Assembly: GCA_963281255.1 (NCBI GenBank) | Contig: OY725499.1 | Coordinates: forward strand, 3,057,148 to 3,121,147 | Direction of reading: 5' to 3' | Origin: Aphrocallistes beatrix | Lineage: Eukaryota > Porifera > Hexactinellida > Sceptrulophora > Aphrocallistidae | Length of the DNA: 64,000 nucleotides | Shown here: positions 44,388-55,814 of the stretch, in pieces | Numbering within the stretch: the stretch's first letter is position 1 | How the letters are laid out: every line of letters starts with the position of its first letter | Made by a program: the position numbers and the translations under genes | The notes under the pieces: generated by a model | Told to the model about the DNA's origin: nothing | Seen by the model: only the letters and a program-made list of their open reading frames with translations | Databases searched by the model: none

Positions 44388-44848
44388 CCCTTACTATGGA
44401 AACTTGATTAATGTTTGTGTATATATATCTGAAACGAATTGATTGAAGAAACTCAAACCCAGAAAGCTGATTTTTGGCATGTGGGAGTTTTTTGGCTATG
44501 GCTCCAGTAAGTTCTGAGCTCAGACGAAAATGTCGACTCGTCATGGAATTATGACGTCATTATCACCTTTTTTATAATGAGAAATTTCTGTATATTAATA
44601 TATCTCACATATGACACAACTATCATCAAAAAATGATGACTTATTACCCTGTTATGACGTCATCATCGCGCATCATAATTTAAAAAATCAAATTTAGTGA
44701 TTTTTCGTGCGATATAACAGTAAGACTGACGTATTTAGAGATGTTATCTCCCTTATAATTAATCATTGTGACCCCAGGCGCCCGCAGGCCGCCTCCGACG
44801 GACACAAAGTGTCCGCCAGCCCTGCAGCGCAAGCAAGCGAAGCGCTTG
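44388..44848 (+). mobile_element. Helitron-like repeat (family H), copy 6
   Basis: Starts CCTTACTATGGAAACTTGATT and ends GCGAAGCGCTTG before T; internal body as in the other copies. Confidence 0.75.
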
Positions 44849-45540
44849 TTGATTATAATGATGGGTTAATTAGTGAAGACAAGAGAAATATCTTCAAATG
44901 GCTCTGAGTAAAGATCGCCAAAAGTTTTACGATCATTTAAAATAGTCTGCATTTTGAAAACGGAGAATGTATAATTCGAAATCATTGTATTTGCTTAGCA
45001 GTTTTGATCTGAAATTCTCTATTGAAAAGATTAACCTCAAATTGGTGTTTCTAGTAGTTTGGAGTGATTGTGTTCTGATTTATTTGGCATTGTTAATAAA
45101 GTGGTCTGATTCGAAAGGTAATGTCTTATACTTGTTCAGTTTGGCCTAAAAAGCCCTGAACAAGGATAGATATACAATTATTTAAAATCCGGGTGCACTT
45201 TACGAGTGTTTGTAACCAGTTCAAATGTTATCACATCTGATATATTTCGAATTAGAAATGTAATTCTGGAGAGTGGTACAATTTGTATTAATATTGTGAT
45301 TTAGTTCGAATATTGTTTCCTAATTAGCTACACCTGGTTCCAGATATCATAACCTGACACGAGATCAAAGTAGAACTTAACAAGACCGAGACAACTTTAC
45401 AAATCTGTCTTGAATAATTGAATTATGCTCAAGTGGTGTTACATGCCTTCCAAAGTGGCACGGCCAGTCGGCTACGTCGATATATTGCAACGATGAGAAG
45501 AAAATGAAACGCTTATCGCCATCACAGAGCATAAATGCTG
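44849..45540 (+). repeat. Unit R, fourth copy
   Basis: Blocks match 31000-31400 and 3540-3960. It ends with 'gcatcacagagcataaatgctg'-type text, followed by a pogo-MITE right-end remnant (45548-45575). Confidence 0.65.
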
Positions 45541-45807
45541 TACATGTTCGGACAAGCGAGGGTGTACTGTATAGGGTTTTAAGGGGTGTAGATTTTGAAA
45601 CTATATTTCGTAACCAAATGCGTAGCCAGCACAATTTTAGGTTGCGGGACCCAATGCTAATTTGTGAAATTTTAGTGGGCACAGCCTTTGAGGTTGCGGC
45701 CTAGGTCCCATGTGCCGCACCCTGGCTACACCTCTGTTCGTAAATAGAAAATTTACGAACAGAGGTGTTTAAGCGAGCGATCGTAACTGTCGCTACCGCC
45801 CACGACG
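45541..45807. repeat. Pogo end remnant and unrecognised repeat
   Basis: 'gttcggacaagcgagggtgt' marks a pogo-MITE end. A short palindrome ('acctctgttcgtaaa'/'tttacgaacagaggt') lies at about 45730-45765. Confidence 0.5.
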
Positions 45808-46131
45808 CTAACTGCATATTGGTATGCGGTATTTTACACCATCTTCCCTTTCAAAAGAGGTGGGAGCGTACCAGGTCACCCAATCTCCATATCGGTCCGA
45901 TGCTCTCCGTTGTCTGATTGGCCTTTTAAAACCTTCCATGAGGTCGCACAGGGATTCCTCTCTTTCTATCCCTGCACCATCTAGGTTAGTTCCGTGTGTG
46001 CTCGTATCTGGCACGGGATCGGGATCCCCATCGCGGAGCCAGCTGTCGGGGGCATGGGCGTAGCGACCAAATATTATTTGGGGGGGCAGGATATATTTTA
46101 GGGGGGGGCCATTATTTAGATCAAATTTCAA
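45808..46131 (-). pseudogene. Possible retroelement polyprotein tail fragment
   Basis: 107-codon minus reading contains RPIRQRRASDRYGDWVTWY, a pattern often seen at the C-terminal end of LTR-retroelement polyproteins. GC content is higher than in the surroundings. No other pol domain is adjacent. Confidence 0.4.
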
Positions 46132-46366
46132 AGTGATTTATTTATTTTGGGGGGGCTGAGTGAAATTTTTGGGGGGGCCAGGCCCCCCCATGGTCGGGGA
46201 GTTGTGGCGCCGCTTTCTTGCATCGAGTTATGTGAACAACGCGAGTCCAGTGTTCGGGTCGCTGATATGAAGGAAAACTACCGCTAAGTAGTGCTTTTGG
46301 CATACTGTGCAACGGTGGGATCCAAGTATAAATAATAAAATTGGCCGTAATCAGAAAAATTTAGAA
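46132..46366. other. G-rich spacer upstream of transporter copy 7
   Basis: Contains runs of G/C ('ggggggccaggcccccc') resembling mobile-element ends. The usual conserved 5' flank of the transporter copies is absent; the sequence just before the ATG at 46367 differs from all other copies. Confidence 0.4.
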
Positions 46367-47405
46367 ATGACCACTCTGAATAAATTCATCCCAATACATT
46401 ATCCAATCGTACTGTTTGATAAAGTACTAACTGCGTGCAAATTTCCTCAAAAATACAAACATTCACTCTACAAGATATTAACATGGGCGACTACATACTA
46501 CTTCTTCTTTGCACTCTATTATGCGAATACTGTCCTCAGCACTGTAAAGGGAACTCTCAACCCTCCATGTCTATCCAGGAATGATACAAGAAATCTTTCA
46601 ATGCCTAACTCGACTCAGGATGGGAACTGCTCTGGCTGGGAACCGTTCATTGGAGATCATGGAAACACTCTTCTAGGAATTCTAGATTTCGTTTCTTTGT
46701 TTTCATTTGCAATTTTAAATATAATAATAGGAAATATCACAGACCATTTTGATTACCGCTACAACATATGCGTCGGTGGAGTTATACTGTTCCTATATTC
46801 TTCTCTTTTCGGATCGGGCTATTATTTGGAAATCCATTCTTTTCCTTATTATTTGTTCGCCCATGTTTTGTTAGGGGTTGGAAGCTGTGGAATATCTACT
46901 TCGGTCTCATCCATGTTCTCGATTGTTTTTGATGTGGGTAGCATGGTTGGAACAGTTGTAGGAGGAGGATTATTGGACTTTCTGGGATCTCATGCAATCA
47001 CTGTCACTCTCTACCTATACCTGTCTATTCTGCTGCTCTACTGCTACTACCTCCTCTACACGATCAACCTAGTCTACAACTTGATAATACTCTTCTCCAT
47101 AGGGTGCACATTAGGTGGTTCGTTCGTAATTCTCGCTAATTCTGTCTCGATATCGTTGGCAAGTCACAAATCCTTAAAAGGTAATTCTAATGCCACTGCT
47201 ACGATTTTGGGAATTATTACTTCTTTGGATACATTGGAGGTGCATTAGGAGGTTTATTTACAGGATATCTGTTCGAATTCGGGATTGCAGCAGTTCTCTT
47301 TTACATCATGATGAGTGCCTTTATCGCTGTTCTCTTCCTAACAAGGATCACCTTCAAAGATTGTTACAAACTCGTGAAAAGGATCTACTCCTTCCTGAAG
47401 TGTAA
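46367..47405 (+). pseudogene. SLC37-like MFS transporter, copy 7 (internal in-frame deletion)
   Basis: The N-terminal half runs to GVGSCGIS, then jumps in frame to TSVSSMFSIVFDVGSMVG. It thereby loses the GKWFHGKR loop, helices 5-6, the central loop and helix 7 (roughly 480 bp). A frameshift near 47225 separates the last helices. The 5' flank is unlike the other copies. The open frame could also start upstream at 46307. Confidence 0.85.
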
Positions 47406-47935
47406 CCGTCATGTTTATGTTGTACAGTGTTGATTTCAGTATTTTAATTGTGTGTTTTGGTAATGTTAGAATATTTAGCGACACTCCTATAGGAAGATGT
47501 CTTGTTTTGTATTTTCTTTAGCTGATTAAATCTAGTAAGGTGATAACAAATGTCCTATATTTGAGATGAAACAAATGCCCCAGGAAATATCATGATACAT
47601 GTAGCATACTTTAATGGGTAATGCGGAAATGGTTCGACTTTTCGAAAAAGGAAATAGTTCGAATTGCAGATTTAGGAAATAGTTCGACTTTTTATCATGA
47701 GGATTAATGGCGGGGTTTTTTTCGAACTATTTCAATTTTCTGGAAAGTCGAACTATTTCCGGTTTTTGTGCGAACTATTTCCACCATACCACTTTAATGC
47801 CATCATATACCTTCGAACAGAGTGGGTCTTGTTTGGGGACTTTTGTCTGAATTATGTAAAATTGACCATTTTGAAAATCCTGGATGACTGCCATAATTTA
47901 TAGGACTGAAGTGGCTTGTTTAAAAAATCGAGAGC
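47406..47935. repeat. Transporter 3' flank with a small inverted-repeat MITE
   Basis: Matches the 3' flanks of copies 3 and 5. Between about 47620 and 47795 a MITE with GGAAATAGTTCGACTTTT-type inverted repeats is inserted ('gcggaaatggttcgactt' / 'gcgaactatttccacc'). Confidence 0.65.
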
Positions 47936-48275
47936 CAAATCATAAATCTGGGTTAAAATTCGTTTTCTTCACATTCAAATTACTCCCCTTATGTAAGTAT
48001 TTTCGGGCATTTGCTACCTTATGGCACATATCACGAGTTATCACCATTGTATATGATGGCATTGGTGGAACGAGGTGGCACAGTTTGAAAATTTTCAAAC
48101 TCGTGAGAACAATCGAGTGGAAAGATTATAAAGTGAGTAATTCGAATGTGGAGAATTCGAATTTAAAGTTAAATTAAGCGTATCTCTTGATCCGCTAAAT
48201 AGCTATGTATTGTAACTCTACGTATTTGTATGGTAAATTTTGGGGGGTTCGAATACTTGTCCAGGTAGTGTATAT
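47936..48275 (+). mobile_element. Diverged Tc1-type MITE, partial
   Basis: Right half resembles 17370-17831 reversed ('ttaagcgtatctctt', 'ttcgaatacttgtccaggtagtg'). The left end is not clear. Confidence 0.6.
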
Positions 48276-48279
48276 ATAT

Positions 48280-48724
48280 CCTTACTATAAAACTGCCAGG
48301 CACAGAGAGCTGATTTTTAGCATGTGTTTTTTTTTAGCTATGGCTCCATTAAGTTCTGACCTCAGACGAAAATGTCGACTCATCAGGAATTATGACGTCA
48401 TTGTCACCTTTTTATAATTAAAAATTTCAGTTTTTCGATCATAACTCAGCCATTTTGGGTGATATTAATAAATCTCAAATATGATACAACTATAATCAAA
48501 AAATGATGACTCATCACTCTGTTATGGCGCCATCATTACGCATCAAAAATTGACAAATTTGATGATTTTTCGTGCGATATCGATTATAACAGTAGGACAG
48601 ACGTATTTAGAGATGTTATCTCCCTTATAATTAATCAATGTGACCCCAGGCGTCCAAAGGGCGCCTCTGGCGGACACAAAGTGTCCGCCAGCCGCGCAGC
48701 GCAAGCAAGCGAAGCGCGCTTGTA
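48280..48724 (+). mobile_element. Helitron-like repeat (family H), copy 7
   Basis: Starts ATCCTTACTATAAAACTGCC (shortened 5' part) and ends GCGAAGCGCGCTTG. The GGCGGACAC/GTGTCCGCC stem is intact. Confidence 0.8.
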
Positions 48725-48734
48725 TATATATATA

Positions 48735-49352
48735 CAGGGTGGCTATTAGGTTCTGTCCCAAGCTTCATTAGGTATAAAATATTTTATACTCAAACAAGCT
48801 TAGTTATTATGGCCTTTAGAGATTGTAATTCGAATACTTCAAATGAACTGTGTTTTGTATAGTGAGTTTTGAGGAGAAAAATGGGTCCTGGCACGCAGCG
48901 GAAAACGAGAATCAGGGCCCACTTTTTTTCAAATTATCTTTCTAGAGTCTTCAAATTCTAGGATAAATTAGCTCTCACATTTTCCTCGAACCCATTAGGT
49001 GATTTGTAGAAATATAGGATGTTTAGATCAGTACATATTTAGATCCATTTGGATCAGATTTTTTGGTGATGTGAAAAAAATGCCATTTTAGGTGATTTTA
49101 CAAAATGTACCTAATTTGAATTCGTGAATAATAACTGTATCTCGTTTCTGATAATGAATTCAATGGATTTGTGAAATATTTCCATGGTGAATGAAAGGTA
49201 TCTGGTGCTAAATCATCATGGAACATCGATTATAGTAGAGACATTTTTTTACGGAAGTAGTGGCCCTGATTCTCGATTTTCGCTGCGTGCCAGGAGACAT
49301 ATTTTCTTCACAAAACTAATGAAGCTTGGGACAGAACTTAGGAGCCACCCTG
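48735..49352. mobile_element. Tc1/mariner-type MITE, 618 bp
   Basis: TA-flanked (48733-48734, 49353-49354). Ends CAGGGTGGCTATTAGGTTCT / CTTAGGAGCCACCCTG with shared GTCCCAAGCTTCATTAG. Arms are inverted over at least 50 bp. No intact transposase. Confidence 0.85.
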
Positions 49353-49354
49353 TA

Positions 49355-49609
49355 TTTATATTATATATGTATTCAAGGGAGGCTTAACAGTCTGGGGCTT
49401 CTGAGTATCGTATTTTCGAAGGTCGATTAAATACATCGTTTGTTTTGGGTAAAGTACAAGATTTCTTTAGTAATACGGCTGTATACAAATTTTAATGGGA
49501 AATTTAAACATAATTAAACCGAAATATAAAAGCTTAAATAATATTAGCAATTCAAAAGATCAATATACATACGATACATGCAATGTCAGGATGAAGTAAT
49601 GACTGCAAT
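49355..49609. other. 3' flank of the F-box/RCC1 gene
   Basis: AT-rich; no gene or repeat end seen. May contain the 3' UTR of the minus-strand gene. Confidence 0.35.
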
Positions 49610-51120
49610 CTATGTGACGGGGATTCTTGAGAATTTATCAACTTTAGTGATAACTAGGTCGTGTCCGGTTTGTCCGCGGTTGTTCACGCCTATACTGTAG
49701 ACGTTGTTATTCCTGGAGATAAAACAAGAGGCACCGATTAAAGACTATCGAAGTGGTAATTACGACCGTGACAAATTCTTAGGTTAAGTTTTAAGGTTAA
49801 CATTCAGTGAAACGGGGCCCAACACATTTTTAAACGTGTTTAAATATGTTTGGACACGTTTAAAATTTCGCTCGCTCGGAATTGGTTTATCTCCTTTAGT
49901 GAACTTGATTACTGACTATTACTATTTGAATGGGGAAAAAAAAGTTGCAAAAACAGTGTCGACTGTACTGAAGTAATCTACGTAGGATAGTGATAAATAC
50001 AACATAACGTAACTAGTGTGATGATACAACTAAACACTCGCTAATTATCTTTGCATTCAGTAGACTAGCTGTTCGGATTATGAATTTTATAGCATACAAG
50101 CGCGCTTCGCTTGCTTGGGCTGCGCGACTTGCGGACACTTTTTGTTCCCCGGAGGCGCCCTACGGGCGTCTGGGGTCACATTGATTAATTATAAGGGAGA
50201 TAACATCTCTAAATATGTCTGTCTTACTGTTACGTAAAATCAATATCACTCGAAAAATCATCAAATTTGTTTGATGCGTGATGATGTCATAACAGTGATG
50301 AGTCATCATTTTTTGATGATTGTTGCATCATATGTGAGATATATTAATATACACATTCTATTAAAATTTCAGCCTTTTATTACTTAAAATGGCTGAGTTA
50401 TGGTCGAAAAACTGAAATTTCTAATTATAAAAAAGGTGACAATGACGTCATAATTCTATGATGAGTCGACATTTTGCTCTGAGCTCAGAACTTACTGGAG
50501 CCATAGCCAAAAGACTCCCACATGCCAAAAATTAGCATTCTATGACCGGCAGTTTCTTCAATCAATTCGTTACAGATATAGATATATATCTGTTACGAAT
50601 TGATTGAAGAAACTGCCAGGCGCAGAAAGCTGATTTTTGGCATGTGGGAGTCTTTTGGCTATGGCTCCAGTAAGTTCTGAGCTCAGACGAAAATGTCCAC
50701 TCATCATGGAATTATGACGTCATTGTTACATTTTAAAAAGTTAAGCAATACAGTTATTCGAGCATAACTCAGCCATTATAGGAGATAGAAGGCTGAAATT
50801 TTAATAGAATGTGTATACTAACATACCTCACATATGATACAACTCTCATCCAAATATGATGACTCATCACTCTGTTATGACGTCATCATTAACCCACGCT
50901 TGCCACAGGAATGTGTTGCGTCATTTCCGGTTTAAGCCATTTTCAATGGGGAAGCCATACAAATTTGGGGTTACTACTATAAATAGAAAAATCCCAAGTG
51001 CATTCAAGGGTTAATTAAGCATCAAAATTTTAAAAATTGACAAATTTGGTGATCTTTCGTGCGATATCGGTGGACACAAAGTATCCGCCAGCCGCGCAGC
51101 GCAAGCAAGCGAAGCGCGCT

Positions 51121-51166
<46 letters not shown>

Positions 51167-54100
51167 TTAATCGAGTTTTAATAGTAAGGATAGTATGTTG
51201 TATCTAAAACTCGCTACCCTGGATCAGGGTTTTCAACCTCTCACGAGCTTTCACCACACTTTCAGTAAAATTTGCCCTGTGACCAAACCAAGTTTGGTCA
51301 AATTTGGTCAATTGGTTATGAAGCTTTAAATTGACCAAAAATCCTATAAAAGTATGTGTAACCACAGAGTGGTGTCAATTCTAGGCAAAAGACCACAGGC
51401 TGAGAAACCCTGTCCTAGATACTCACTCTGATAGAAGGAGAGTGTGTGAATCTCCAATGGATCCTCCCATAATCTTTTCAGGAAGTCGGATGCAAGTGGG
51501 GAGACAAGTTGGAAACTAAATTGATAACATAAGTTCAGGAACATTTTCCACATTTTCAACCAAATCGTCCTATTACCTCGTACATCTCCCCCATCCCATA
51601 TCCGCACCAGAACGGGTACCCCTCGTCTGTGATGAAAATGGACACAAGAGCACCTCCCAGGACTTTAGCGATTTTGTATTCCTACATCAGATAAGACTGC
51701 TAAGAACAAGCGTGAGAATATATCTCTAGGGCTGAAACGAATATTCGAAATGGAAACTTGCAAATATTTTCTAAACGAATGACTATTCGAATATTCGTTA
51801 TATTCATTTCAGCCCTAAATATCTCTACACACCTAATCAATTGAGATAATTAGATTTATTCCAACTACGGTCAACTCCACAAAATATAAACGGATAATTC
51901 GATAAAACAAGAGGTTGACCTTCTCGACTCACTAATAATGCTTCAACAACTTTAGGAGTCTTCTGAGGTCTGGTTTCCCCGTGACCTAACGAGCCCTTCC
52001 TGCACGTTCCGAATGTATAGACTCTACCTACATAACGATAATAACACAGTACAATCACATCTAGCTTGTTCTCAGTTTAAAGATAGTAGTTAGTGCAGTG
52101 TGAATGTTTATGTGAATACTTGCCTCGTTTGTCAATACACATAGAACGTCCTGGACAAGCGGTGACGTCTCGGATATGTTTGAGATTTGGAATCTTAACC
52201 GGCTATACCAAAAAAATAGCAAATTATTTTATATGAAATAAATATACAGAATATGATCAGGGATGGAAACAGCCAATTCACCAACCCTGTATATGACAAA
52301 TAGAGGAAGTCTTTATAAAGTAACACAGAACGACCTTAAAAAATTAAATCTGATCATGAATATATCAGAACAAAGCGAAATTATTGGGTTGATACAAGGA
52401 GAATACATTAATTAAGACATAGCATCTTCAATTTATAGTTAAAAGCTTATAACCAGATAAACTATAATATTATAATACAGCTGCATATGTAACGTGTTAC
52501 CTTAAAGACCACTGCGTCAGTGATGTGCTGTCCTGGATGTAATAGGCTCGCTTCAATCCCCAGCATCCCGTCTCCTCTCAGTCCGAAAGCGTACACATAC
52601 CCTTGCAACGTCACTAACACTAAGATATGTCTCTATTATTACTGGGATTGCCTGAACCACAGATACATACATACATATGAGATGTCATCATTATGTAATA
52701 TACAAATTTATAATAGTTAATTCCACACTAATTCAGTTACAGTAATCACTCCGTATTTACGGATTCAGGACAATACGAACAAATTTCAACCGTCCCCTGT
52801 GGTTCGTATTAAAGAGGTTCTGCAGTAATGGGAGCTTATTATATTCAGCCTAGTCCTATTAAATACCGTTAGGATTAACGAGGATCTACAGATTCTACAC
52901 AGCAGTATGTACACGTATGTACATTACTCTTACAGTTGTGTGTGACAGATGCGCTAACACAGGTAATCTTCGTCTCGTCCGGAAGTTCAATCTTCTCAGG
53001 AATCGAGGTGGTTCCTGTCCCCGCGCCTAGCCCCAGTCCCAGCTGTCCCTGCTCTCCATACCCCACCGAGTACACTTCTCCCTATTCACCATGCATCTAC
53101 GTAAGTTGAGCTATTGGCGGTACCATCAACGTATTGAATCCCGTACCGTGCAATGCTTACCGTGTCTATTAGGAAGAGGCTGTGAGACCCGCCGCATGCT
53201 GTCTGTATCACGTGGTGCTGGTTCAGTGGGGCGACTATCATGGGACTCAGCAGCACGGACTTATTGCCTACACCTGTTAGGAATAGGAGAGGGTGATTAT
53301 AGGAGCTTTTTAAAGATTCAATTCTCTTATATTTTAACCACAGACGAACAAATGTTACAATTGTAACAAATCTTGGCTAGCCCGAATTACTCTAAAATAA
53401 AAACAGCGCACTTCATTGATAGATTAAAATTCTCAGATTAGAATTCTACGCTATTCTGGTCAATATAGTGCTAATCTCGTAAAATACGCCTCTCTGCTTC
53501 AGTATCTGAGTACACGTAGATATAGACAGCCACACTACTATTTATACTCTGACGAAATCATTTACTAGAAAGCAATCAACAAGAATTAGAATTAGTGTCA
53601 AACTTCTTACCAGTTTGGTAGTACCTGCCATCTCCTAGCGCATACACGGCTCCACTCTCCGTCACCACGATTCCGTGGGCTAACCCCGCGGACACCTAGA
53701 TACAGTCACAGATAGCAATTCCCTGCTGAAGCTAGAGAGGAGCTGAGACTCACATGGACTATTCTCTCATGGGGAGGAAGGAAACTCCTGGTGATGTCAC
53801 TAACGAGGTGATTGTCTTCTCTCTTCCCATTACCCAGCTGCCCGAGTTTGCCAGCTCCCCATGTTAACAAGCGACTAGAGTGAGGAGAGAGAGCATTGAT
53901 GCCAAAGTTCAAGAATAAGAATCACCAAAAGCATTAGCCATAGAAGCTTACTTGTCCGGTGTAACCAGTAAGTTTTGAAATGCTCCTGACGCTAGTCTCC
54001 TCGAGTTGAACTGAAGCTGCTCCAGCAGGTGCAGCACCTGTTTCCATGAGTTAAAACCTATGTGGAATAATCCAATAAATATTTAGTTGAGTGAAGAAAT

Positions 54101-54714
54101 GTAATGAAAAGGATATAACCAAGTGGACATAATGAAATCTAACGAGTTAAATCGAGTTCATTTTAGTATGAATGTCATATTATTCTGGCAATTAAATTGT
54201 GTTTTTTTTGCTACCATTATTTTGTCAAATAACTTGTATTATGACTCCTATCTTGTGTGCCAAAATAATGAAATTTATTTACCAAAATAATGACATTCCA
54301 GGTTTTTGCCAAAATTATGGCACATTCATTTTAGTAGCGAGAGTTGACTATTATGATAGAATATCCAATGATATATCAACCTTCTCTCTTGTCACAATAT
54401 TGTCCAAATCTCTTGTAGACTGTCTTCACGGCACATTTAGCAGATTCTTCTGTGATTGAAACGCCTAAATATAAAATAAGAGAATAACCACTTTATAGTG
54501 TGGGTCTGATTCCGTAATGACGTAGATTGGAGACAGTTCTGTGGTTATAGACTGTATCTGACTGACCGCTAAACAGTTTCTGTGGTGAGTTGAAGAAGGT
54601 ACACGACTTCTCTACAGCCACCAGGTCCCTGCTGGTGAGTCCGTGCCGGCTGAGGATGTCAAACCACACCTCACAGGGCAGCCGGAATATCAGTTCACAC
54701 CTCTTCTCCTCCAT
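49610..54714 (-). CDS. F-box plus RCC1-repeat protein, 12 exons (FBXO24-like)
   Basis: Exons by eye: 54714-54522, 54464-54381, 54057-53952, 53874-53754, 53695-53611, 53273-53161, 53081-52934, 52613-52501, 52202-52124, 52027-51933, 51681-51584, 49712-49610. They sum to 1338 nt, 445 residues plus stop, with every junction in phase. Exon 1 encodes an F-box (RLPCEVWFDILSRHGLTSRD). Later exons give RCC1 blades: LLTWGAGKLGQLGNG, EVYSVGYGEQGQLG, YVYAFGLRGDGMLG, RVYTFGTCRKGSLGHG, NVYSIGVNNRGQTGHD. F-box proteins recruit substrates to SCF ubiquitin ligases; the RCC1 propeller is probably the substrate-binding part. Intron 9 uses a GC donor (CGAG/GCAAGT). The donor of exon 1 (GTCATT) and exon 2 (GTTGAT) are weak, so those joints are least sure. 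The last intron (1.87 kb) is filled by repeats. Confidence 0.85.
50096..50585 (-). mobile_element. Helitron-like repeat (family H), copy 8, in an intron
   Basis: Starts CAAGCGCGCTTCGCTTGCTT and runs to 'caattcgttacagatata'. It forms the left arm of an inverted pair inside the last intron of the F-box/RCC1 gene. Confidence 0.85.
50586..51192 (+). mobile_element. Helitron-like repeat (family H), copy 9, inverted partner
   Basis: Starts 'tctgttacgaattgattgaa', ends GCGAAGCGCGCTTG at about 51122, then (TA)n(CA)n and an inverted 5' end (51168-51192). It is interrupted by a TTAA-flanked MITE. The two copies can fold on each other in the pre-mRNA. Confidence 0.85.
50893..51010. mobile_element. TTAA-flanked MITE, 118 bp (piggyBac-like)
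   Basis: Perfect TTAA at 50889-50892 and 51011-51014, element from CCCACGCTTGCC to GTGCATTCAAGGG. TTAA targeting is the piggyBac hallmark. The interior ('actataaatagaaa') resembles that of 42956-43085. Confidence 0.8.
51229..51413. mobile_element. hAT-type MITE in the intron
   Basis: Starts CAGGGTTTTCAACCTC and ends AGGCTGAGAAACCCTG. Flanks CCCTGGAT and TCCTAGAT are an imperfect 8-bp duplication. Confidence 0.7.
51730..51825. mobile_element. Short hAT-type MITE between two RCC1 exons
   Basis: TAGGGCTGAAACGAATATTC and its mirrored end TCATTTCAGCCCTA, about 96 bp. Flanks TATATCTC/AATATCTC match at 7 of 8 bases. Confidence 0.75.
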
Positions 54715-55241
54715 TATAAATTGAATAACAGACAAAACTTGATTTGATTTTGCTTATCCGAGATCTTGTCTGGGTCTATTTAAACATAAAACATTCAGAA
54801 ATCGATGTGTGCAGCTTGGCGAGGTAGAATCGTTAAATAGTAACAGAGCTGAGATGCTACGACTCAATTATGACGTCAAAATGGGGACAAAGAAAGAGAT
54901 CGTAGAGTTGGATTACAGTTGACTCTACGAAAATGTTCGAATGTGATATTTTTGGAAATAAATTGTATACTTTTAGTAAAATTATTGTAGAAAGAATCAG
55001 ATTCAGTGTTCGCAAAAGAGCACACTTAACCATTACATTAAAATTGTCAGCAATAGCTTAAATAATTTCTACAACACCATCAACTTTCAAGAATGGCGTT
55101 TTGGTGTTTCGGATTATTTAACAAAGAACTTGCATATTAGATTCTCAATTAATTTCCAAACTTAACACAAATTTGAATAAATCTTTGAATGATTATAGAA
55201 TGTGCGGATCAGATGGTGTGATTGTATGACTGCATGAGGAC
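54715..55241. other. Intergenic spacer
   Basis: Between the 5' end of the F-box/RCC1 gene and the 3' end of the JTB-like gene. No repeat end or ORF recognised; it must include the F-box gene promoter and the neighbour's 3' UTR. Confidence 0.4.
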
Positions 55242-55814
55242 TCAAGAGATTGGTTCTTCTGTCAGCTTCTGTATTCTCTTAATGATCACTCTCTCCTTCA
55301 CTTTGCTACGCGACCAGACCACAGCGTAGGAAAGGACGAAGATCATGAAGCAGACAACTTCAAATTTTAAAAATTTTACTTCCTCTACCGTTCTGAAAGG
55401 TGTTAGCCGCTCGTTATGACAGCTGGCGTATTTGGTCGTGTCGCTTCCTTCACATTGAAATCTCTGATACGATTTCTCAGATATACATAAATTTCCCAAA
55501 ACTGATGTTTCAGCTTTCTCTTCATCTGAGCACTGATAGCAGCCCACTGCTCTACACGTACAGTCTCCATCTATGCAGTATACGCGAGAAACTTCATCCG
55601 AGTCTTCACTCGGTTCTTTTGAATCAATTCTTTCTGTAGAAACTCCCGCCCCATTCTCAGTGACGTCACCGGCATGATGTGAGGCTAGGCTTGTTAGTTC
55701 ACGTTTTGAGACGATTATGAATCCAAATGCTTCCCAGATACAGAAGCATACGAGGAGGAAGAGGATGGTGTAGAGAGGAGAGCGGTGAGAGAGAAATTTA
55801 ATGCTGACAGCCAT
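55242..55814 (-). CDS. JTB-like transmembrane protein
   Basis: 190-residue single-exon ORF. An N-terminal hydrophobic stretch (YTILFLLVCFCIWEAFGFII) is a signal or signal-anchor. A variable acidic segment follows. Then comes a cysteine-rich region (CIDGDCTCRAVGCYQC ... LCISEKSYQRFQC ... YASCHNERL) of the spacing seen in the JTB (jumping translocation breakpoint) family. A second membrane helix (FEVVCFMIFVLSYAVVWSRS) and a basic cytosolic tail (VIIKRIQKLTEEPI) close the protein. Human JTB has the same Cys module, single helix and K/R tail; the added N-terminal helix and acidic insert are unlike it. JTB is linked to mitochondria/cytokinesis in vertebrates. The same strand as both neighbours, 527 bp from the F-box gene. 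Confidence 0.75.
   Translation of the reverse strand: MAVSIKFLSHRSPLYTILFLLVCFCIWEAFGFIIVSKRELTSLASHHAGDVTENGAGVSTERIDSKEPSEDSDEVSRVYCIDGDCTCRAVGCYQCSDEEKAETSVLGNLCISEKSYQRFQCEGSDTTKYASCHNERLTPFRTVEEVKFLKFEVVCFMIFVLSYAVVWSRSKVKERVIIKRIQKLTEEPIS

Noticed and set aside
45808-46131. Host gene on the minus strand
   Set aside because: The RPIRQRRASDRYGDWV pattern is more typical of retroelement tails, and no other exon was found.
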